Positions 25,752 to 34,535 are shown, counted from the first letter of the stretch. The stretch is 64,000 nt of DNA from Mesorhizobium sp. M2E.F.Ca.ET.219.01.1.1 (GCF_004016445.2 NZ_SADT02000001.1:1469630-1533629), one strand, 5' to 3'. Notes: generated by a model not told the origin, from the letters alone. Numbers and translations: made by a program.

Positions 25752-26201
25752 ATGCGTCGAAGGGCGTTGAAGGGGATCGCGGCTGATGTCGCCGCGTCGT
25801 TCATCAGCCGTAACAACGATTGCGATGGATACTGGACCGTCGGCAAACTTCATTCGTACGCGAGAGAACACTCGACGACTAAAATCCTGATCGATGTATG
25901 GGGCCAGTTGCCGAGCACGCTGTCCGAATTCGCTTCGATAGCCGCCAAATACGGTTCAATGATCGAAGCTCAGGCTGCCGCGAAGGGCTTGGGAATTCGT
26001 GCCGGTCAAATTGAAGTCGAGTTCGATCTTCCGAAAACTAACCAGTGCTCGGCGGACGAAGCCGGATTCATCTGCGCGGTGACAATCGTTGACGACCGAG
26101 GGCAAGCTTGGATCCGCAAGGCCCTCGGCTGCTCCCGCCCGCATGATCCAAAACGAGAGCGACGTAGCTCGCGAGCTCAAGGCGAAGCTATCGCCCTATG
26201 A
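25752..26201 (+). CDS. Hypothetical protein, 149 residues
   Basis: The ATG at 25752 has GGAGG eight bases before it, so this is a real start. The protein reads RRRALKGIAADVAASFISRNND..GYWTVGKLHSYA.. and then ..ILIDVW..; no family is recognised. Its stop overlaps the start of the ferredoxin-like gene by four bases (ATGA), indicating coupling. Base composition is less GC-rich than the neighbours, which hints at separate origin. Confidence 0.7.
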   Translation: MRRRALKGIAADVAASFISRNNDCDGYWTVGKLHSYAREHSTTKILIDVWGQLPSTLSEFASIAAKYGSMIEAQAAAKGLGIRAGQIEVEFDLPKTNQCSADEAGFICAVTIVDDRGQAWIRKALGCSRPHDPKRERRSSRAQGEAIAL

Positions 26202-26878
26202 TCGGTGGCTATCATCATGTCAGTGAGGCTCTGGTCCGATATGGACTAATCGTCCGCGGTGGCTTCAATTTCGTCGATGACGAAGACGTTCCCCTCGGTC
26301 CATCAGGCGTTTCCGCCAAATCTGCGCTGCTCATCGGGCAGGCGGGCGCGGCGCTTTGGCCGCATTTCCAGCGCTGGCTGGGGCAGCAGGCGAGGGACAT
26401 TGCCAATCCGCTCGACAGCTGGTCGCGCGAGGTGATCGGCGCGGTGGCGAAAGAATTCGGCGCCCGCGCGGTGTCGCCTTCGGATCGGCCCTATCTGCCG
26501 TTCCAGCAATGGGCGATGCGGGCTGAGGGGCTGAAGCCGTCGCCGCTCGGCGTTCTGATGCATCCGCAATATGGGCTATGGCACGCCTATCGCGGCGCAT
26601 TGCTGTTCGAGGACGAGATTTCTCTTCCCGAAGCTCATTCAGCGATTCATCTTTGCGACACATGTGTAGCAAAACCTTGCCTGAAATCCTGTCCGGTCGA
26701 CGCCTATTCGGTGAATGGCTTTGCGCACCAGGCGTGCCTGGCGCATGTGCGTGGCACGCATGGTGCGCCTTGCCGCGCCGGCGGCTGCCTCGACCGCAAC
26801 GCCTGTCCCTATGGCGCTGCGTATCGCTATCCGGCTGACGTGCAGGCTTTCCATATGGCGGCGTTCGCCGGCCTGTAG
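26198..26878 (+). CDS. 4Fe-4S ferredoxin-like protein
   Basis: A 226-residue protein. The C-terminal third has a Cys cluster Cys153, 156, 161, 165 (CDTCVAKPCLKSCP) and then Cys180, 192, 197, 203 (CLAHVRGTHGAPCRAGGC...CPYG), enough for two clusters. The N-terminal two thirds (LVRYGLIVRGGFNF, SWSREVIGAVAKEFGARA, PFQQWAMRAEGL) resemble the rhizobial family annotated as 'ferredoxin', related in part to QueG-type reductases. It probably transfers electrons to an unknown partner. The start at 26198 overlaps the upstream gene. Confidence 0.75.
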   Translation: MIGGYHHVSEALVRYGLIVRGGFNFVDDEDVPLGPSGVSAKSALLIGQAGAALWPHFQRWLGQQARDIANPLDSWSREVIGAVAKEFGARAVSPSDRPYLPFQQWAMRAEGLKPSPLGVLMHPQYGLWHAYRGALLFEDEISLPEAHSAIHLCDTCVAKPCLKSCPVDAYSVNGFAHQACLAHVRGTHGAPCRAGGCLDRNACPYGAAYRYPADVQAFHMAAFAGL

Positions 26879-26982
26879 GCATTTTTCTAGGCCGCACGGA
26901 AACTTGACCACCATTGAGATGTCGTGGCTTGCCCTGACGGGCGACGTGGATATCTATCGCGTGGCAACAAGCGGAGCGCGCA

Positions 26983-27714
26983 ATGACGAAGCAGGACGTC
27001 GAGATCAAGACCCAGGACGGTACGGCGAAAGCACGGCTGTTTCGTCCAGCCGCGCCGGCCCAGGCCGGAATCATTTTCTACATGGATATTTTCGGTCCGC
27101 GTCCGGTGCTCGACCAGATGGCGGAGCGCATCGCCGGGCTTGGCTACGCCGTGCTGGTGCCCGATCTCTTTTATCGCAATGCGCCCTATGGTCCGTTCGA
27201 TCCCAAAACCGCCTTCGCCGAGGAAAAGAGCAAGGCCGCGCTCTCTGCGTTGAGCGGCGGCACGACGCAGGCCATGACCATCCGCGACGGCAGCGCCTTC
27301 CTCGACGCGATCGCGGCCGAAGCGGTTGAGGGGCCGATCGGCGTCGTCGGCTATTGCATGGGCGGCGCGCGGGCGCTCAACGCGGCCGCGGCCTATCCCG
27401 ACCGCATTGCTGCCGCGGCAAGCTTCCACGGCGGCAACCTGGCCAGCGACGCGCCCGACAGCCCGCATCGCAGGGCGGCCTCGATCGAGGCTCGCGTCTA
27501 TGTCGGCGTCGCCGGCATAGACCGCAGCTTCCCGCCTGAGCAGTCGGCGCGGCTGGCGGAGGCGTTGAGGGTGGCCGAGGTTGACCATGTGATTGAGAAC
27601 TATGTCGGCGTCGGCCATGGCTGGTGCGTGCCGGATCATAGCGTCTATGACGAAGCGGGCGCCGAACGTCACTGGAAGCGGCTGACGACGTTTTTTAACG
27701 AGACGCTGAGTTAG
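26983..27714 (+). CDS. Dienelactone hydrolase family protein
   Basis: A 243-residue alpha/beta hydrolase. The nucleophile Cys is in GVVGYCMGGARAL, the Asp near VGVAGIDRSFP and the His in GVGHGWCVPD, the catalytic set of dienelactone hydrolases. The family cleaves cyclic esters or related bonds; the true substrate is unknown. ATG 26983 has a weak purine-rich upstream stretch. It stands alone. Confidence 0.85.
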   Translation: MTKQDVEIKTQDGTAKARLFRPAAPAQAGIIFYMDIFGPRPVLDQMAERIAGLGYAVLVPDLFYRNAPYGPFDPKTAFAEEKSKAALSALSGGTTQAMTIRDGSAFLDAIAAEAVEGPIGVVGYCMGGARALNAAAAYPDRIAAAASFHGGNLASDAPDSPHRRAASIEARVYVGVAGIDRSFPPEQSARLAEALRVAEVDHVIENYVGVGHGWCVPDHSVYDEAGAERHWKRLTTFFNETLS

Positions 27715-27751
27715 GTTTCTTTTGCAAATTGCCGGAAGGGCACCTCGTAGT

Positions 27752-27825
27752 GCGAACCTTCGACGGTTCGCGCTGCCCCTCATCCGTCCTTCGGACACCT
27801 TCTCCCCGTGAAACGGGGAGAAGGA
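27752..27825. repeat. Compound intergenic hairpin repeat
   Basis: Two perfect hairpins in tandem: GCGAACC (27752-27758) with GGTTCGC (27765-27771), and CCTTCTCCCCGT (27798-27809) with ACGGGGAGAAGG (27813-27824). They are joined by 'ccctcatccgtccttcgg'. The second hairpin type ('ccttctcccc..ggggagaagg') is a common rhizobial intergenic repeat. No T-run follows on either strand. Confidence 0.65.
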
Positions 27826-27895
27826 AAAGACGGTGCCGCAGAAAAATCTTTTCATCGCCCCAAGGATTGGTCATTAGCCTTCGTCCAACAGGCAA

Positions 27896-28459
27896 ATGAT
27901 GGCGATGATGCTGGACGACAGCGAAGCCTCCGATGCCGAGTTGATCGGGCGGGCGAGGGGCGGAGACAGGGGGGCTTTCGGCAAACTGGTCGAAAGGCAC
28001 TATGGCTTCGTCTATCGCGCCGCCTATCGCTGGTGCGGCAGGAAGGCCGATGCCGAGGACATCGCCCAGGATGTCTGTGTGCGGCTCGGCCGCGCGATCC
28101 GCGACTATCAGGGCAGCGGCGCCTTCACCACATGGCTTTACGCCATGACGCTGAATGCTTCGCGCGACATGATGCGCAAGCGCGCCCGCGACGCCGCCAA
28201 GACCGATGCCTATAGCGCCTATGCGTCGATCGCGGGCGAAGCGCCGGCGGCGAGTGACGATCCCGCCGAAGTGTTGTGGGCCGCGGTACGGATGCTGCCC
28301 GACAAGCAGCGCGATGCGGTGCTGCTCGTCTATGGCGAAGGTCTCAATCACGCGGCGGCGGCGGAGGTGATGGCGATCTCGGAGACGACGGTTTCCTGGC
28401 ACATCCATGAAGCGAAGAAACGGCTGAAGGCGCTGATGCGTTCAGCCGGGGAAGTGTGA
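27896..28459 (+). CDS. ECF-type RNA polymerase sigma factor
   Basis: A 187-residue sigma-70 family protein. Region 2 (AFGKLVERHYGFVYRAAYRWCG..DAEDIAQDVCVRLG) and region 4 (LPDKQRDAVLLVYGEGLNHAAAAEVMAISETTVSWHIHEAKKRLK) are clear; region 3 is missing as in ECF factors. It redirects RNA polymerase to a small regulon. Several ATG codons in a row (27896-27908) make the exact start uncertain. Its stop overlaps the start of the VWA-protein gene, whose N-terminus may be its anti-sigma partner. Confidence 0.9.
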   Translation: MMAMMLDDSEASDAELIGRARGGDRGAFGKLVERHYGFVYRAAYRWCGRKADAEDIAQDVCVRLGRAIRDYQGSGAFTTWLYAMTLNASRDMMRKRARDAAKTDAYSAYASIAGEAPAASDDPAEVLWAAVRMLPDKQRDAVLLVYGEGLNHAAAAEVMAISETTVSWHIHEAKKRLKALMRSAGEV

Positions 28460-30651
28460 CCATGGTCGACGACAACGAACTCGAAAGGCTGAGCGACATC
28501 GCTGTACCGGCGCCGGACGGCGAGGCGAAGGCGCGCGCGCTGGCCGCCGCAATGCAGGCGTTCGACCTCGATGAAAAAAATTCGACGGCCCCCCAAGGAA
28601 CGTCCGCAGGCCTTCGTCTCACGGAGCGAGCACAAAAGCTCTGGAGAGACATCATGCAACGGAAACTCATTGCCACGCCGGCCATCACCGCGCTGGTTGC
28701 GCTGCCTATCGCCGGCTATGCCGCTTTCGAGATGCTGAAGGAGCAGCCGCCCGTCATTACCGGCAACGGCAAGATCACCGAGACGCTGGCCGACAAGCCG
28801 GTGGCGCAGAAGCCCGCGCCGGCGCAACCGGCGATCAACGAGCCGCTGGCGGCAGCGCCGGCGAAGGAGAAGAAGACCGACGCTGACGCCGAGACCCGGG
28901 CCAATTCACAAATGGTGCCGGCAGCTCCCAAGTCGGCGACCGAGGTCGACAGCCTGCTCAAGCAGGAGGCGGCGCCTGAAGCCGAGACTGCCCTGCAACC
29001 CGCGCCAGCCGAGAGTGGCCAGCTCGCAGCCGGCGGCAAGGACGGGGTAGGGGTAATTGCGGGCTATTCCGCGAAGCGGAGCGCCGACGAGTTGCAGCGG
29101 GCCGACAAGGCACCGGCCGGTGTCGCTGCCGCCATACCGGCATCTCCGCCCGCGGCCGCCGATTCCAAGCTGATGGTGCAGCCCGCGCCCATGCCGGCTG
29201 ATCAGATGCAGCCGCAGGAGGAAAACCGCGACCGCATCGAGACCTTCAAGACCAACCCGGTCCATGAGACCGCGCAGGACCCGGTCTCGACCTTCTCGAT
29301 CGATGTCGACACGGCCTCCTATTCCTTCGTGCGGCGCTCATTGAAGGAAGGCAGTCTGCCGGACCCGGACACGGTTCGCGTCGAGGAGATGATCAACTAC
29401 TTCCCCTATGACTGGAAGGGGCCGGATTCGGCGTCGACGCCGTTCAACTCGACAGTCACCGTCATGCCGACGCCGTGGAACGAGCGCACCAAGCTCATGC
29501 ATGTCGCTATCAAGGGTTTCGACGTGAAGCCGGCCGAGCAGCCCAAGGCCAACCTTGTCTTCCTGATCGATGTGTCGGGCTCGATGGACGAGCCGGACAA
29601 GCTGCCGCTGCTCAAATCGGCCTTCCGCCTGCTGGTCAGCAAGCTCAAACCCGACGACACCGTCTCGATCGTGACCTATGCGGGCAATGCCGGCACGGTG
29701 CTGATGCCGACCAAGGCGGCGGAAAAGCAGAAAATCCTCGCGGCCATCGACAATCTCGAGCCCGGCGGATCGACAGCGGGCGAAGAAGGCATCCGCGAAG
29801 CCTACAAGCTTGCGCAGCAATCCTTCGTCAAGGACGGCGTCAACCGCGTGATGCTTGCCACCGACGGCGATTTCAATGTCGGCCAGACCGATGACGAGGA
29901 TCTCAAGCGGCTGATCGAGAGCGAGCGCAAGACCGGCGTGTTTCTCTCGGTGTTCGGCTTTGGCCGCGGCAACCTGAACGACCAGATGATGCAGACCATC
30001 GCCCAGAACGGCAACGGCACGGCCGCCTATATCGACACTTTGGCCGAAGCCGAGAAGGTGCTGGTCGAGGATGCCTCCTCGACGCTGTTCACCATCGCCA
30101 AGGACGTCAAGATCCAGGTCGAGTTCAATCCGGCCAAGGTTTCTGAATATCGTCTCGTCGGTTATGAGACCCGGGCGCTGAAGCGCGAGGATTTCAACAA
30201 CGACCGCGTGGATGCCGGCGATATCGGCTCCGGCCATTCGGTGACGGCGGTCTATGAGATCACGCCGAAGGGCAGCGGCGGCGAGCAGGTCGATCCGCTG
30301 CGCTACGGTCAGGCCAAGGTCGACAATGGCGGGGTCGCCAATGCCGACGAATATGCCTTCGTCAAGATCCGCTACAAGCCGCCGAGCGAGAATGTCTCGA
30401 AGCTGATCACCACGCCGGTGACCGCCGCCAACGAGGTCAAGTCCTTCGACGCGGCCGGCGCCGACCAGCGTTTCTCGGTCGCCGTCGCCGCCTTCGGGCA
30501 GAAGCTGCGCGACGAGGATCAGACGGCGAATTTCGGCTATGACCGGATCGCTGAGATCGCCAACGCCGCGCGCGGCGCCGATCCGTTCGGCTACAGGGCG
30601 GAGTTCCTGTCGCTGGTGCGCCTGGCCTCATCGCTGGACGGCAACAAGTAG
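28456..30651 (+). CDS. VWA-domain membrane protein with N-terminal anti-sigma-like segment
   Basis: About 731 residues. Residues ~1-70 are a short cytoplasmic anti-sigma-like part, one membrane helix follows (ALVALPIAGYAAFEML), then an Ala/Pro/Lys-rich linker. The outer domain matches the YfbK-type VWA family: TFSIDVDTASYSFVRRSL, INYFPYDW, and the MIDAS motif DVSGSMDEPDK near residue 372, then a C-terminal DUF3520-like part. It overlaps the sigma gene (GTGA, 28456-28459); ATG 28462 is also possible. I infer that it holds the sigma factor and senses an outer signal through the VWA domain. Confidence 0.87.
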   Translation: MTMVDDNELERLSDIAVPAPDGEAKARALAAAMQAFDLDEKNSTAPQGTSAGLRLTERAQKLWRDIMQRKLIATPAITALVALPIAGYAAFEMLKEQPPVITGNGKITETLADKPVAQKPAPAQPAINEPLAAAPAKEKKTDADAETRANSQMVPAAPKSATEVDSLLKQEAAPEAETALQPAPAESGQLAAGGKDGVGVIAGYSAKRSADELQRADKAPAGVAAAIPASPPAAADSKLMVQPAPMPADQMQPQEENRDRIETFKTNPVHETAQDPVSTFSIDVDTASYSFVRRSLKEGSLPDPDTVRVEEMINYFPYDWKGPDSASTPFNSTVTVMPTPWNERTKLMHVAIKGFDVKPAEQPKANLVFLIDVSGSMDEPDKLPLLKSAFRLLVSKLKPDDTVSIVTYAGNAGTVLMPTKAAEKQKILAAIDNLEPGGSTAGEEGIREAYKLAQQSFVKDGVNRVMLATDGDFNVGQTDDEDLKRLIESERKTGVFLSVFGFGRGNLNDQMMQTIAQNGNGTAAYIDTLAEAEKVLVEDASSTLFTIAKDVKIQVEFNPAKVSEYRLVGYETRALKREDFNNDRVDAGDIGSGHSVTAVYEITPKGSGGEQVDPLRYGQAKVDNGGVANADEYAFVKIRYKPPSENVSKLITTPVTAANEVKSFDAAGADQRFSVAVAAFGQKLRDEDQTANFGYDRIAEIANAARGADPFGYRAEFLSLVRLASSLDGNK

Positions 30652-30683
30652 AGCGTGGCGAGTTTAATGAAGGGCCGGCGGGA

Positions 30684-30773
30684 CTAAGCGCATCGCGGTG
30701 CGACGCGCTTAGGTCTTTTTTGATGCATGTCGTTGCCCCGGAACCGCTGCACACTTCTGGGCAACATGCATTG
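30684..30773. repeat. Rhizobial mosaic intergenic palindrome, copy 4
   Basis: First module: CTAAGCGC (30684-30691) with GCGCTTAG (30705-30712). Second module: ATGCATGTCGTTGCCC, then 'cggaaccgctgcacacttct', then GGGCAACATGCAT. Same design as the copies near 2237 and 6162. Confidence 0.75.
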
Positions 30774-30877
30774 TCCCGCCGACCTTTCTTGCGATCGTTA
30801 AATTGCGCGGCTTTTCCGGAACCTCGTCGCAATTAACTTTTGTTAGTTCGTGCTCATGGAATTTTGGGGGACCAGCA

Positions 30878-31156
30878 GTGCATATCACGACAATCGGCAA
30901 TGCGAACGCGACGGCGGCCAATGCGCCGGTGCGGGGATCGTCGGCGGCTTCGGCTGAATCGGCGCGCATCCGAAACGATGTCGATGCCGCCCGCAACACG
31001 GCGCTCTCGGCACTCAACAACGACCGGTTTCGCGTGATGCTGGAGCAGATCAGCGACCCCGGCGCATCGGGCACCCTGATGACGATGGGCGCCGACAGCC
31101 AGAACGTCGTCGATTTCAATACGGCGCTGTCGCGCTACGCCGAAAACAGCAAATAA
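30878..31156 (+). CDS. Hypothetical protein, 92 residues
   Basis: Starts at GTG 30878 with GGGGG eight bases before it. The protein is Ala/Asn/Ser-rich at the N-terminus (NANATAANAPVRGSSAASAES) and helical after (RIRNDVDAARNTALSALNNDRFRVMLEQIS). No signal peptide or known motif. Low-complexity start and helical end suggest a small surface or motility-related protein, but this is a guess. It ends ten bases before the convergent bmt-like gene. Confidence 0.55.
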   Translation: MHITTIGNANATAANAPVRGSSAASAESARIRNDVDAARNTALSALNNDRFRVMLEQISDPGASGTLMTMGADSQNVVDFNTALSRYAENSK

Positions 31157-31165
31157 GCAGGCCCG

Positions 31166-32188
31166 TCAGGCGCGGCTGCGCCTGCGTTCGCGCCTGCCTT
31201 CGCCGGCTTCACCAGCGCTTGCCGTCTTGTTGCGCATGGGACCGATGCGCTTGATGATCGTCTCGACGGTCGGCCGCGACGCCTTGGTGTGCGCGTCGAG
31301 CGCCTTGCGCATGGCGGCGAGGTGCGCGAAGGAGGTGCCGCAGCAGCCGCCGACGATCTTCGCGCCAGCATCGACCGCCAGCCGCACATAATCGGACATC
31401 AGCTCCGGCGTGCCGGAATAATGGATCTCGCTACCGCGGAATTCCGGAATGCCGCAATTGCCCTTGACGATCACGGTCGCCTCCGGCTTCGCCTCGGTCA
31501 TGTCAAGCAGCGAAGCGAGGATATCGGAAGCGCCGACGCCGCAATTTGCACCGACACCGAGCGGAGCCTGCGACAGGCCGTCGACAACGCCGTGGATGTC
31601 CTTCGGCAGCAGGCCCATCATGGTGCGGCCGGCGGTGTCGAAGGAGCCGGTATAGGTATAGGGCAGGCCGACGCGGATGGCGGCTTCGGCCGCGGCGCGG
31701 ATCTCGTCGGGCGCCGACATGGTTTCGATCCAGGCGACTTCGGCGCCGCCGGCCTTGAGGCCTTCGATCTGCTCCGCAAAGGCATCGACGGCGTCGTCAT
31801 AGGTCAGCGCGCCGAGCGGCACCAGCAGCTCGCCGGTCGGGCCGACGGAGCCGGCGACGATGACCTTGCGGCCGGCCTGGTCGGCGACGGACCGGGCGAT
31901 CTCGGCAGCGCGTTTGTTCAGTTCGTGCACACGGTCCTGCGCATGATGCAGCTTGAGCCGGTGGCGGGTGCCGCCGAAGGAATTGGTGAGGATGATGTCG
32001 GCGCCGGCATCGACGAAGTTCTGATGCAGGCTGGCAATGGTCTCGGGCGCCGTCTCGTTGAGCAGTTCGGGCGCTTCGCCGGCCGGCAGACCCATGGCGA
32101 ATAGATTGGTGCCGGTGGCGCCGTCGGCCAGAAGCACACCCTTTTCGGCCAGCAATGCGTGGATGGGGTTTGTCGCGGTCATGGCCAT
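31166..32188 (-). CDS. bmt: Betaine--homocysteine S-methyltransferase (Bmt-like)
   Basis: A protein of about 340 residues of the homocysteine S-methyltransferase family: VLLADGATGTNLF at the start, NSFGGTRHRL, GSVGPTGELL, and zinc cysteines in VGANCGVG and KIVGGCCGTS. Sinorhizobium has such an enzyme, Bmt, that turns glycine betaine and homocysteine into dimethylglycine and methionine; the surrounding betaine genes favour the same role here. The C-terminus ends in an Arg-rich tail (GEGRRERRRSRA). A GATATAAAGA palindrome lies 28 bases upstream. ATG 32188 is used; 32182 is possible. Confidence 0.82.
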   Translation of the reverse strand: MAMTATNPIHALLAEKGVLLADGATGTNLFAMGLPAGEAPELLNETAPETIASLHQNFVDAGADIILTNSFGGTRHRLKLHHAQDRVHELNKRAAEIARSVADQAGRKVIVAGSVGPTGELLVPLGALTYDDAVDAFAEQIEGLKAGGAEVAWIETMSAPDEIRAAAEAAIRVGLPYTYTGSFDTAGRTMMGLLPKDIHGVVDGLSQAPLGVGANCGVGASDILASLLDMTEAKPEATVIVKGNCGIPEFRGSEIHYSGTPELMSDYVRLAVDAGAKIVGGCCGTSFAHLAAMRKALDAHTKASRPTVETIIKRIGPMRNKTASAGEAGEGRRERRRSRA

Positions 32189-32216
32189 TAGCTTTCGTAT
32201 TTGGAATTCAAATAAC

Positions 32217-32238
32217 GATATAAAGAAGTCTTTATGTC
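32217..32238. promoter_or_regulatory. Palindromic operator before the bmt-like gene
   Basis: GATATAAAGA (32217-32226) and TCTTTATGTC (32229-32238) form the same dyad as 17438-17459 with one change, preceded by the same ATAAC. The two sites therefore mark one regulon for homocysteine and folate methyl transfer. Confidence 0.65.
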
Positions 32239-32350
32239 CAGTCAACGAGCTTGCGGCCGGGAAGACCTTATAGGCCGGCGTGATCTCGACCTCGATCTCA
32301 GTGCAGGCCTCACCATTGGTTGGATGGTGGTCGGCCGGGCAGGCGAGCGC

Positions 32351-33208
32351 TCAGACAGCGCCTGACGGGAAGGACATTGCGGCCAGCTTCTGCGCGAAGC
32401 TCGCCGCCTCATGCGCGTTGACGTCGGCGGCGCGGATCAGGTTGTCGAAATGGCTGGTGAGGGTGCGGATCGGCTGGGTCGCGTTCAACACCAGATACAT
32501 GTCACCGACGTAGATGGCAGCGCGGTAGGGGCCGAAGATCGTGTAAGGGATCGAATAGCGCATGCGTCCATCATAGAGGAACAGGCGGAAGGTCGGGTAA
32601 AGGTCGTCGAGGAGCGCTGCCATGTGCAGCAACTGGGCACGCCGGTCGGCTTCGGGAAAACGATCCCAGACGCCGAGACCGCGCGCGAAGATCTCCAGCG
32701 TGTGGCGCGGCATGCAGACCTCCATGTCGGTCTCCGGCCGACGGTTGTAATCGATACGGTACTGCGTTTCGCCGGCCTGCGCCTCACGGCTCTTGTTGGT
32801 TATCCCGGCCTCATATTCGACCAGCGCCTCGGTGCGCAAAAGGTCGGGGATGCCTGCCGGCACGTAGCGGATTTTCGTGCCTGCCGCCTCGGCATGCCAT
32901 TTGGCGAGCAACGTGCGGTCGAAACCGTCCGGCGCCTCCTCGATCTCCAGGCTCTCCCTGATTTCGCCGGTGACGCCCTCGTCCTGGGAGAGGCCCAGCA
33001 GCCAGTCGAGCGACACCTTGAACTCGGCCGCGATGTTGAGAAGCGTCTCGGCACGGGGCAGGCGAGTCGAAGCGCCCGACAGGAGCTGCGACAACGCCGA
33101 GCGATCGATGCCGACGGTGGCCGCGAAGGCCGACTGGTTAAGGTCGGATCTTGTCAAGAGCATTTTCAACCGTTCCCGGAAGAGGGTCGACAGATCGCGC
33201 TTGTCCAT
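32351..33208 (-). CDS. XRE-type HTH transcriptional regulator
   Basis: A 285-residue regulator with an N-terminal Cro/CI helix-turn-helix at ~8-65 (SDLNQSAFAATVGIDRSALSQLLSGASTRLPRAETLLNIA) and a C-terminal domain of unknown type (ALVEYEAGITNKSREAQAGE, LYPTFRLFLYDGRMRYSIPYTIFGP) that may bind a small molecule. ATG 33208 is chosen from the family N-terminus. It diverges from a desaturase gene across 227 bases with two inverted repeats, so it likely controls that gene. Confidence 0.85.
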   Translation of the reverse strand: MDKRDLSTLFRERLKMLLTRSDLNQSAFAATVGIDRSALSQLLSGASTRLPRAETLLNIAAEFKVSLDWLLGLSQDEGVTGEIRESLEIEEAPDGFDRTLLAKWHAEAAGTKIRYVPAGIPDLLRTEALVEYEAGITNKSREAQAGETQYRIDYNRRPETDMEVCMPRHTLEIFARGLGVWDRFPEADRRAQLLHMAALLDDLYPTFRLFLYDGRMRYSIPYTIFGPYRAAIYVGDMYLVLNATQPIRTLTSHFDNLIRAADVNAHEAASFAQKLAAMSFPSGAV

Positions 33209-33320
33209 CACGCTGCTCCTGCTTCGGAGAGGAAAAATTTGCGCCGAGACCGCTTTGAGCACGGCTCAGGCGGAAATGAATCCCCATATTTGTTTACAAT
33301 GTATAACATATGCGGCTGAA

Positions 33321-33350
33321 AATGCGCACTCGCAACAGTTTGTGCGCATT
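33321..33350. promoter_or_regulatory. Inverted repeat in the regulator/desaturase gap
   Basis: AATGCGCAC (33321-33329) and GTGCGCATT (33342-33350) are exact reverse complements around 12 bases. A candidate operator for the XRE regulator. Confidence 0.5.
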
Positions 33351-33373
33351 GTCGCGTTGATGTCACGATAGGC

Positions 33374-33395
33374 TCCTGACACAATGCTGTCAGGA
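33374..33395. promoter_or_regulatory. Second inverted repeat before the desaturase gene
   Basis: TCCTGACA (33374-33381) and TGTCAGGA (33388-33395) are exact reverse complements around six bases, 40 bases before the desaturase ATG. It could be an operator or a leader hairpin. Confidence 0.45.
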
Positions 33396-33435
33396 ATCGA
33401 GGGGTTCCGGCGACTGAAAGGCAGTGGTCGATAGC

Positions 33436-34458
33436 ATGGCAAGCGTGAATACCGGCATGAACGAGAGACGTAGCAGCACACCGGCAATCGAATGGCCGAC
33501 GGTATTCCTCGCACTCTTCTGCTACGGCGCATGGCTCGCCGCCGGCTTGCTCCTCTGGCCAGCCCATCCGCTGATCGCACTGATCGCCCTGGCAGTGATC
33601 CTGGCATTGCAATCCTCGCTGATGCATGAGGTGCTGCACGGCCACCCGACCCGCAGCGCCCGCATCAACGAAGCCTTCGTCTTCCTGCCGATCGGACTTG
33701 TCTGGCCGTTCCGGCGCTTCAAGACCATCCACCTTCGCCACCATGCCGACGAGCGGCTGACCGATCCGCTCGATGACCCGGAGAGCTACTACCAGGCGCT
33801 TTGGATGCATGAGGAACTGCCGCCGGCGATGAAGTTCCTGCTTAAGGTCAACAACACCATGGTCGGCCGCCTGATCCTCGGCCCGTGGCTGTCGTCGGTC
33901 GGCTTCTTCATCGATGACGCCAAGCAGATCGCAGCGGGCGACAAGGCAATCCGCAAGGCATGGCTGCTGCACGCCATCGGCATTGCCGCCGTAGCGCCGA
34001 TCGTGACCTTCGGCTTCGGCATCCCGCTCTGGCTTTATGTGCTGGTGCCGGTCTGGCTCGGACAGTCGCTGATTTCGGTGCGCACCTATGCCGAGCATCA
34101 GTGGTCCGAACATCCCGAAGGCCGCACCATCATCGTCGAACGCTCGCCGCTGTCGTTTCTGTTCCTCAACAACAACCTGCATTTCGTGCATCACAAGAGC
34201 CCGACGGTTGCCTGGTACAGATTGCCGAAGCTGTTTCGCGAGCGCCGCGAGGAATGGCTGCGGATGAACAATGGTTATGTCTATCCGAACTATCTGGCCC
34301 TGATCAAATCCTTCGCCTTCAAGGCCAAGGAGCCGGTCATCCATCCGGTATTGCGCCGTTCGCCCGAACCTGGCCGTGCCTTCAAGCCACGCGTCAGGGC
34401 GCGCAATGTCAACGGGCTCGGAACGGCGCCAGTTCCTGCGGAGCCGCCGAAGGAGTAA
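33436..34458 (+). CDS. Membrane fatty acid desaturase
   Basis: About 340 residues with four membrane helices and three histidine boxes: HEVLHGH, HLRHH and HFVHH, which bind the di-iron centre of membrane desaturases and hydroxylases. It should introduce double bonds or hydroxyls into lipids or carotenoid-like chains. ATG 33436 is chosen; a GTG at 33424 lies only two bases after the GAAAGG box. Next to an XRE regulator, it is probably under lipid- or temperature-related control. Confidence 0.85.
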   Translation: MASVNTGMNERRSSTPAIEWPTVFLALFCYGAWLAAGLLLWPAHPLIALIALAVILALQSSLMHEVLHGHPTRSARINEAFVFLPIGLVWPFRRFKTIHLRHHADERLTDPLDDPESYYQALWMHEELPPAMKFLLKVNNTMVGRLILGPWLSSVGFFIDDAKQIAAGDKAIRKAWLLHAIGIAAVAPIVTFGFGIPLWLYVLVPVWLGQSLISVRTYAEHQWSEHPEGRTIIVERSPLSFLFLNNNLHFVHHKSPTVAWYRLPKLFRERREEWLRMNNGYVYPNYLALIKSFAFKAKEPVIHPVLRRSPEPGRAFKPRVRARNVNGLGTAPVPAEPPKE

Positions 34459-34535
34459 TCCCGGCTTTTCGCGACCGCTTTTTCGCGGCGGAACGCAGGC
34501 GTCCGAAGATCGCCTGTCCTTGAAAGCTATTTGAC

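Noticed and set aside
26650..26680. TTTGCGAC box followed by ACATGTGT
   Set aside because: It lies inside the ferredoxin coding sequence and encodes its first cysteine motif, so it is not taken as a regulatory site.
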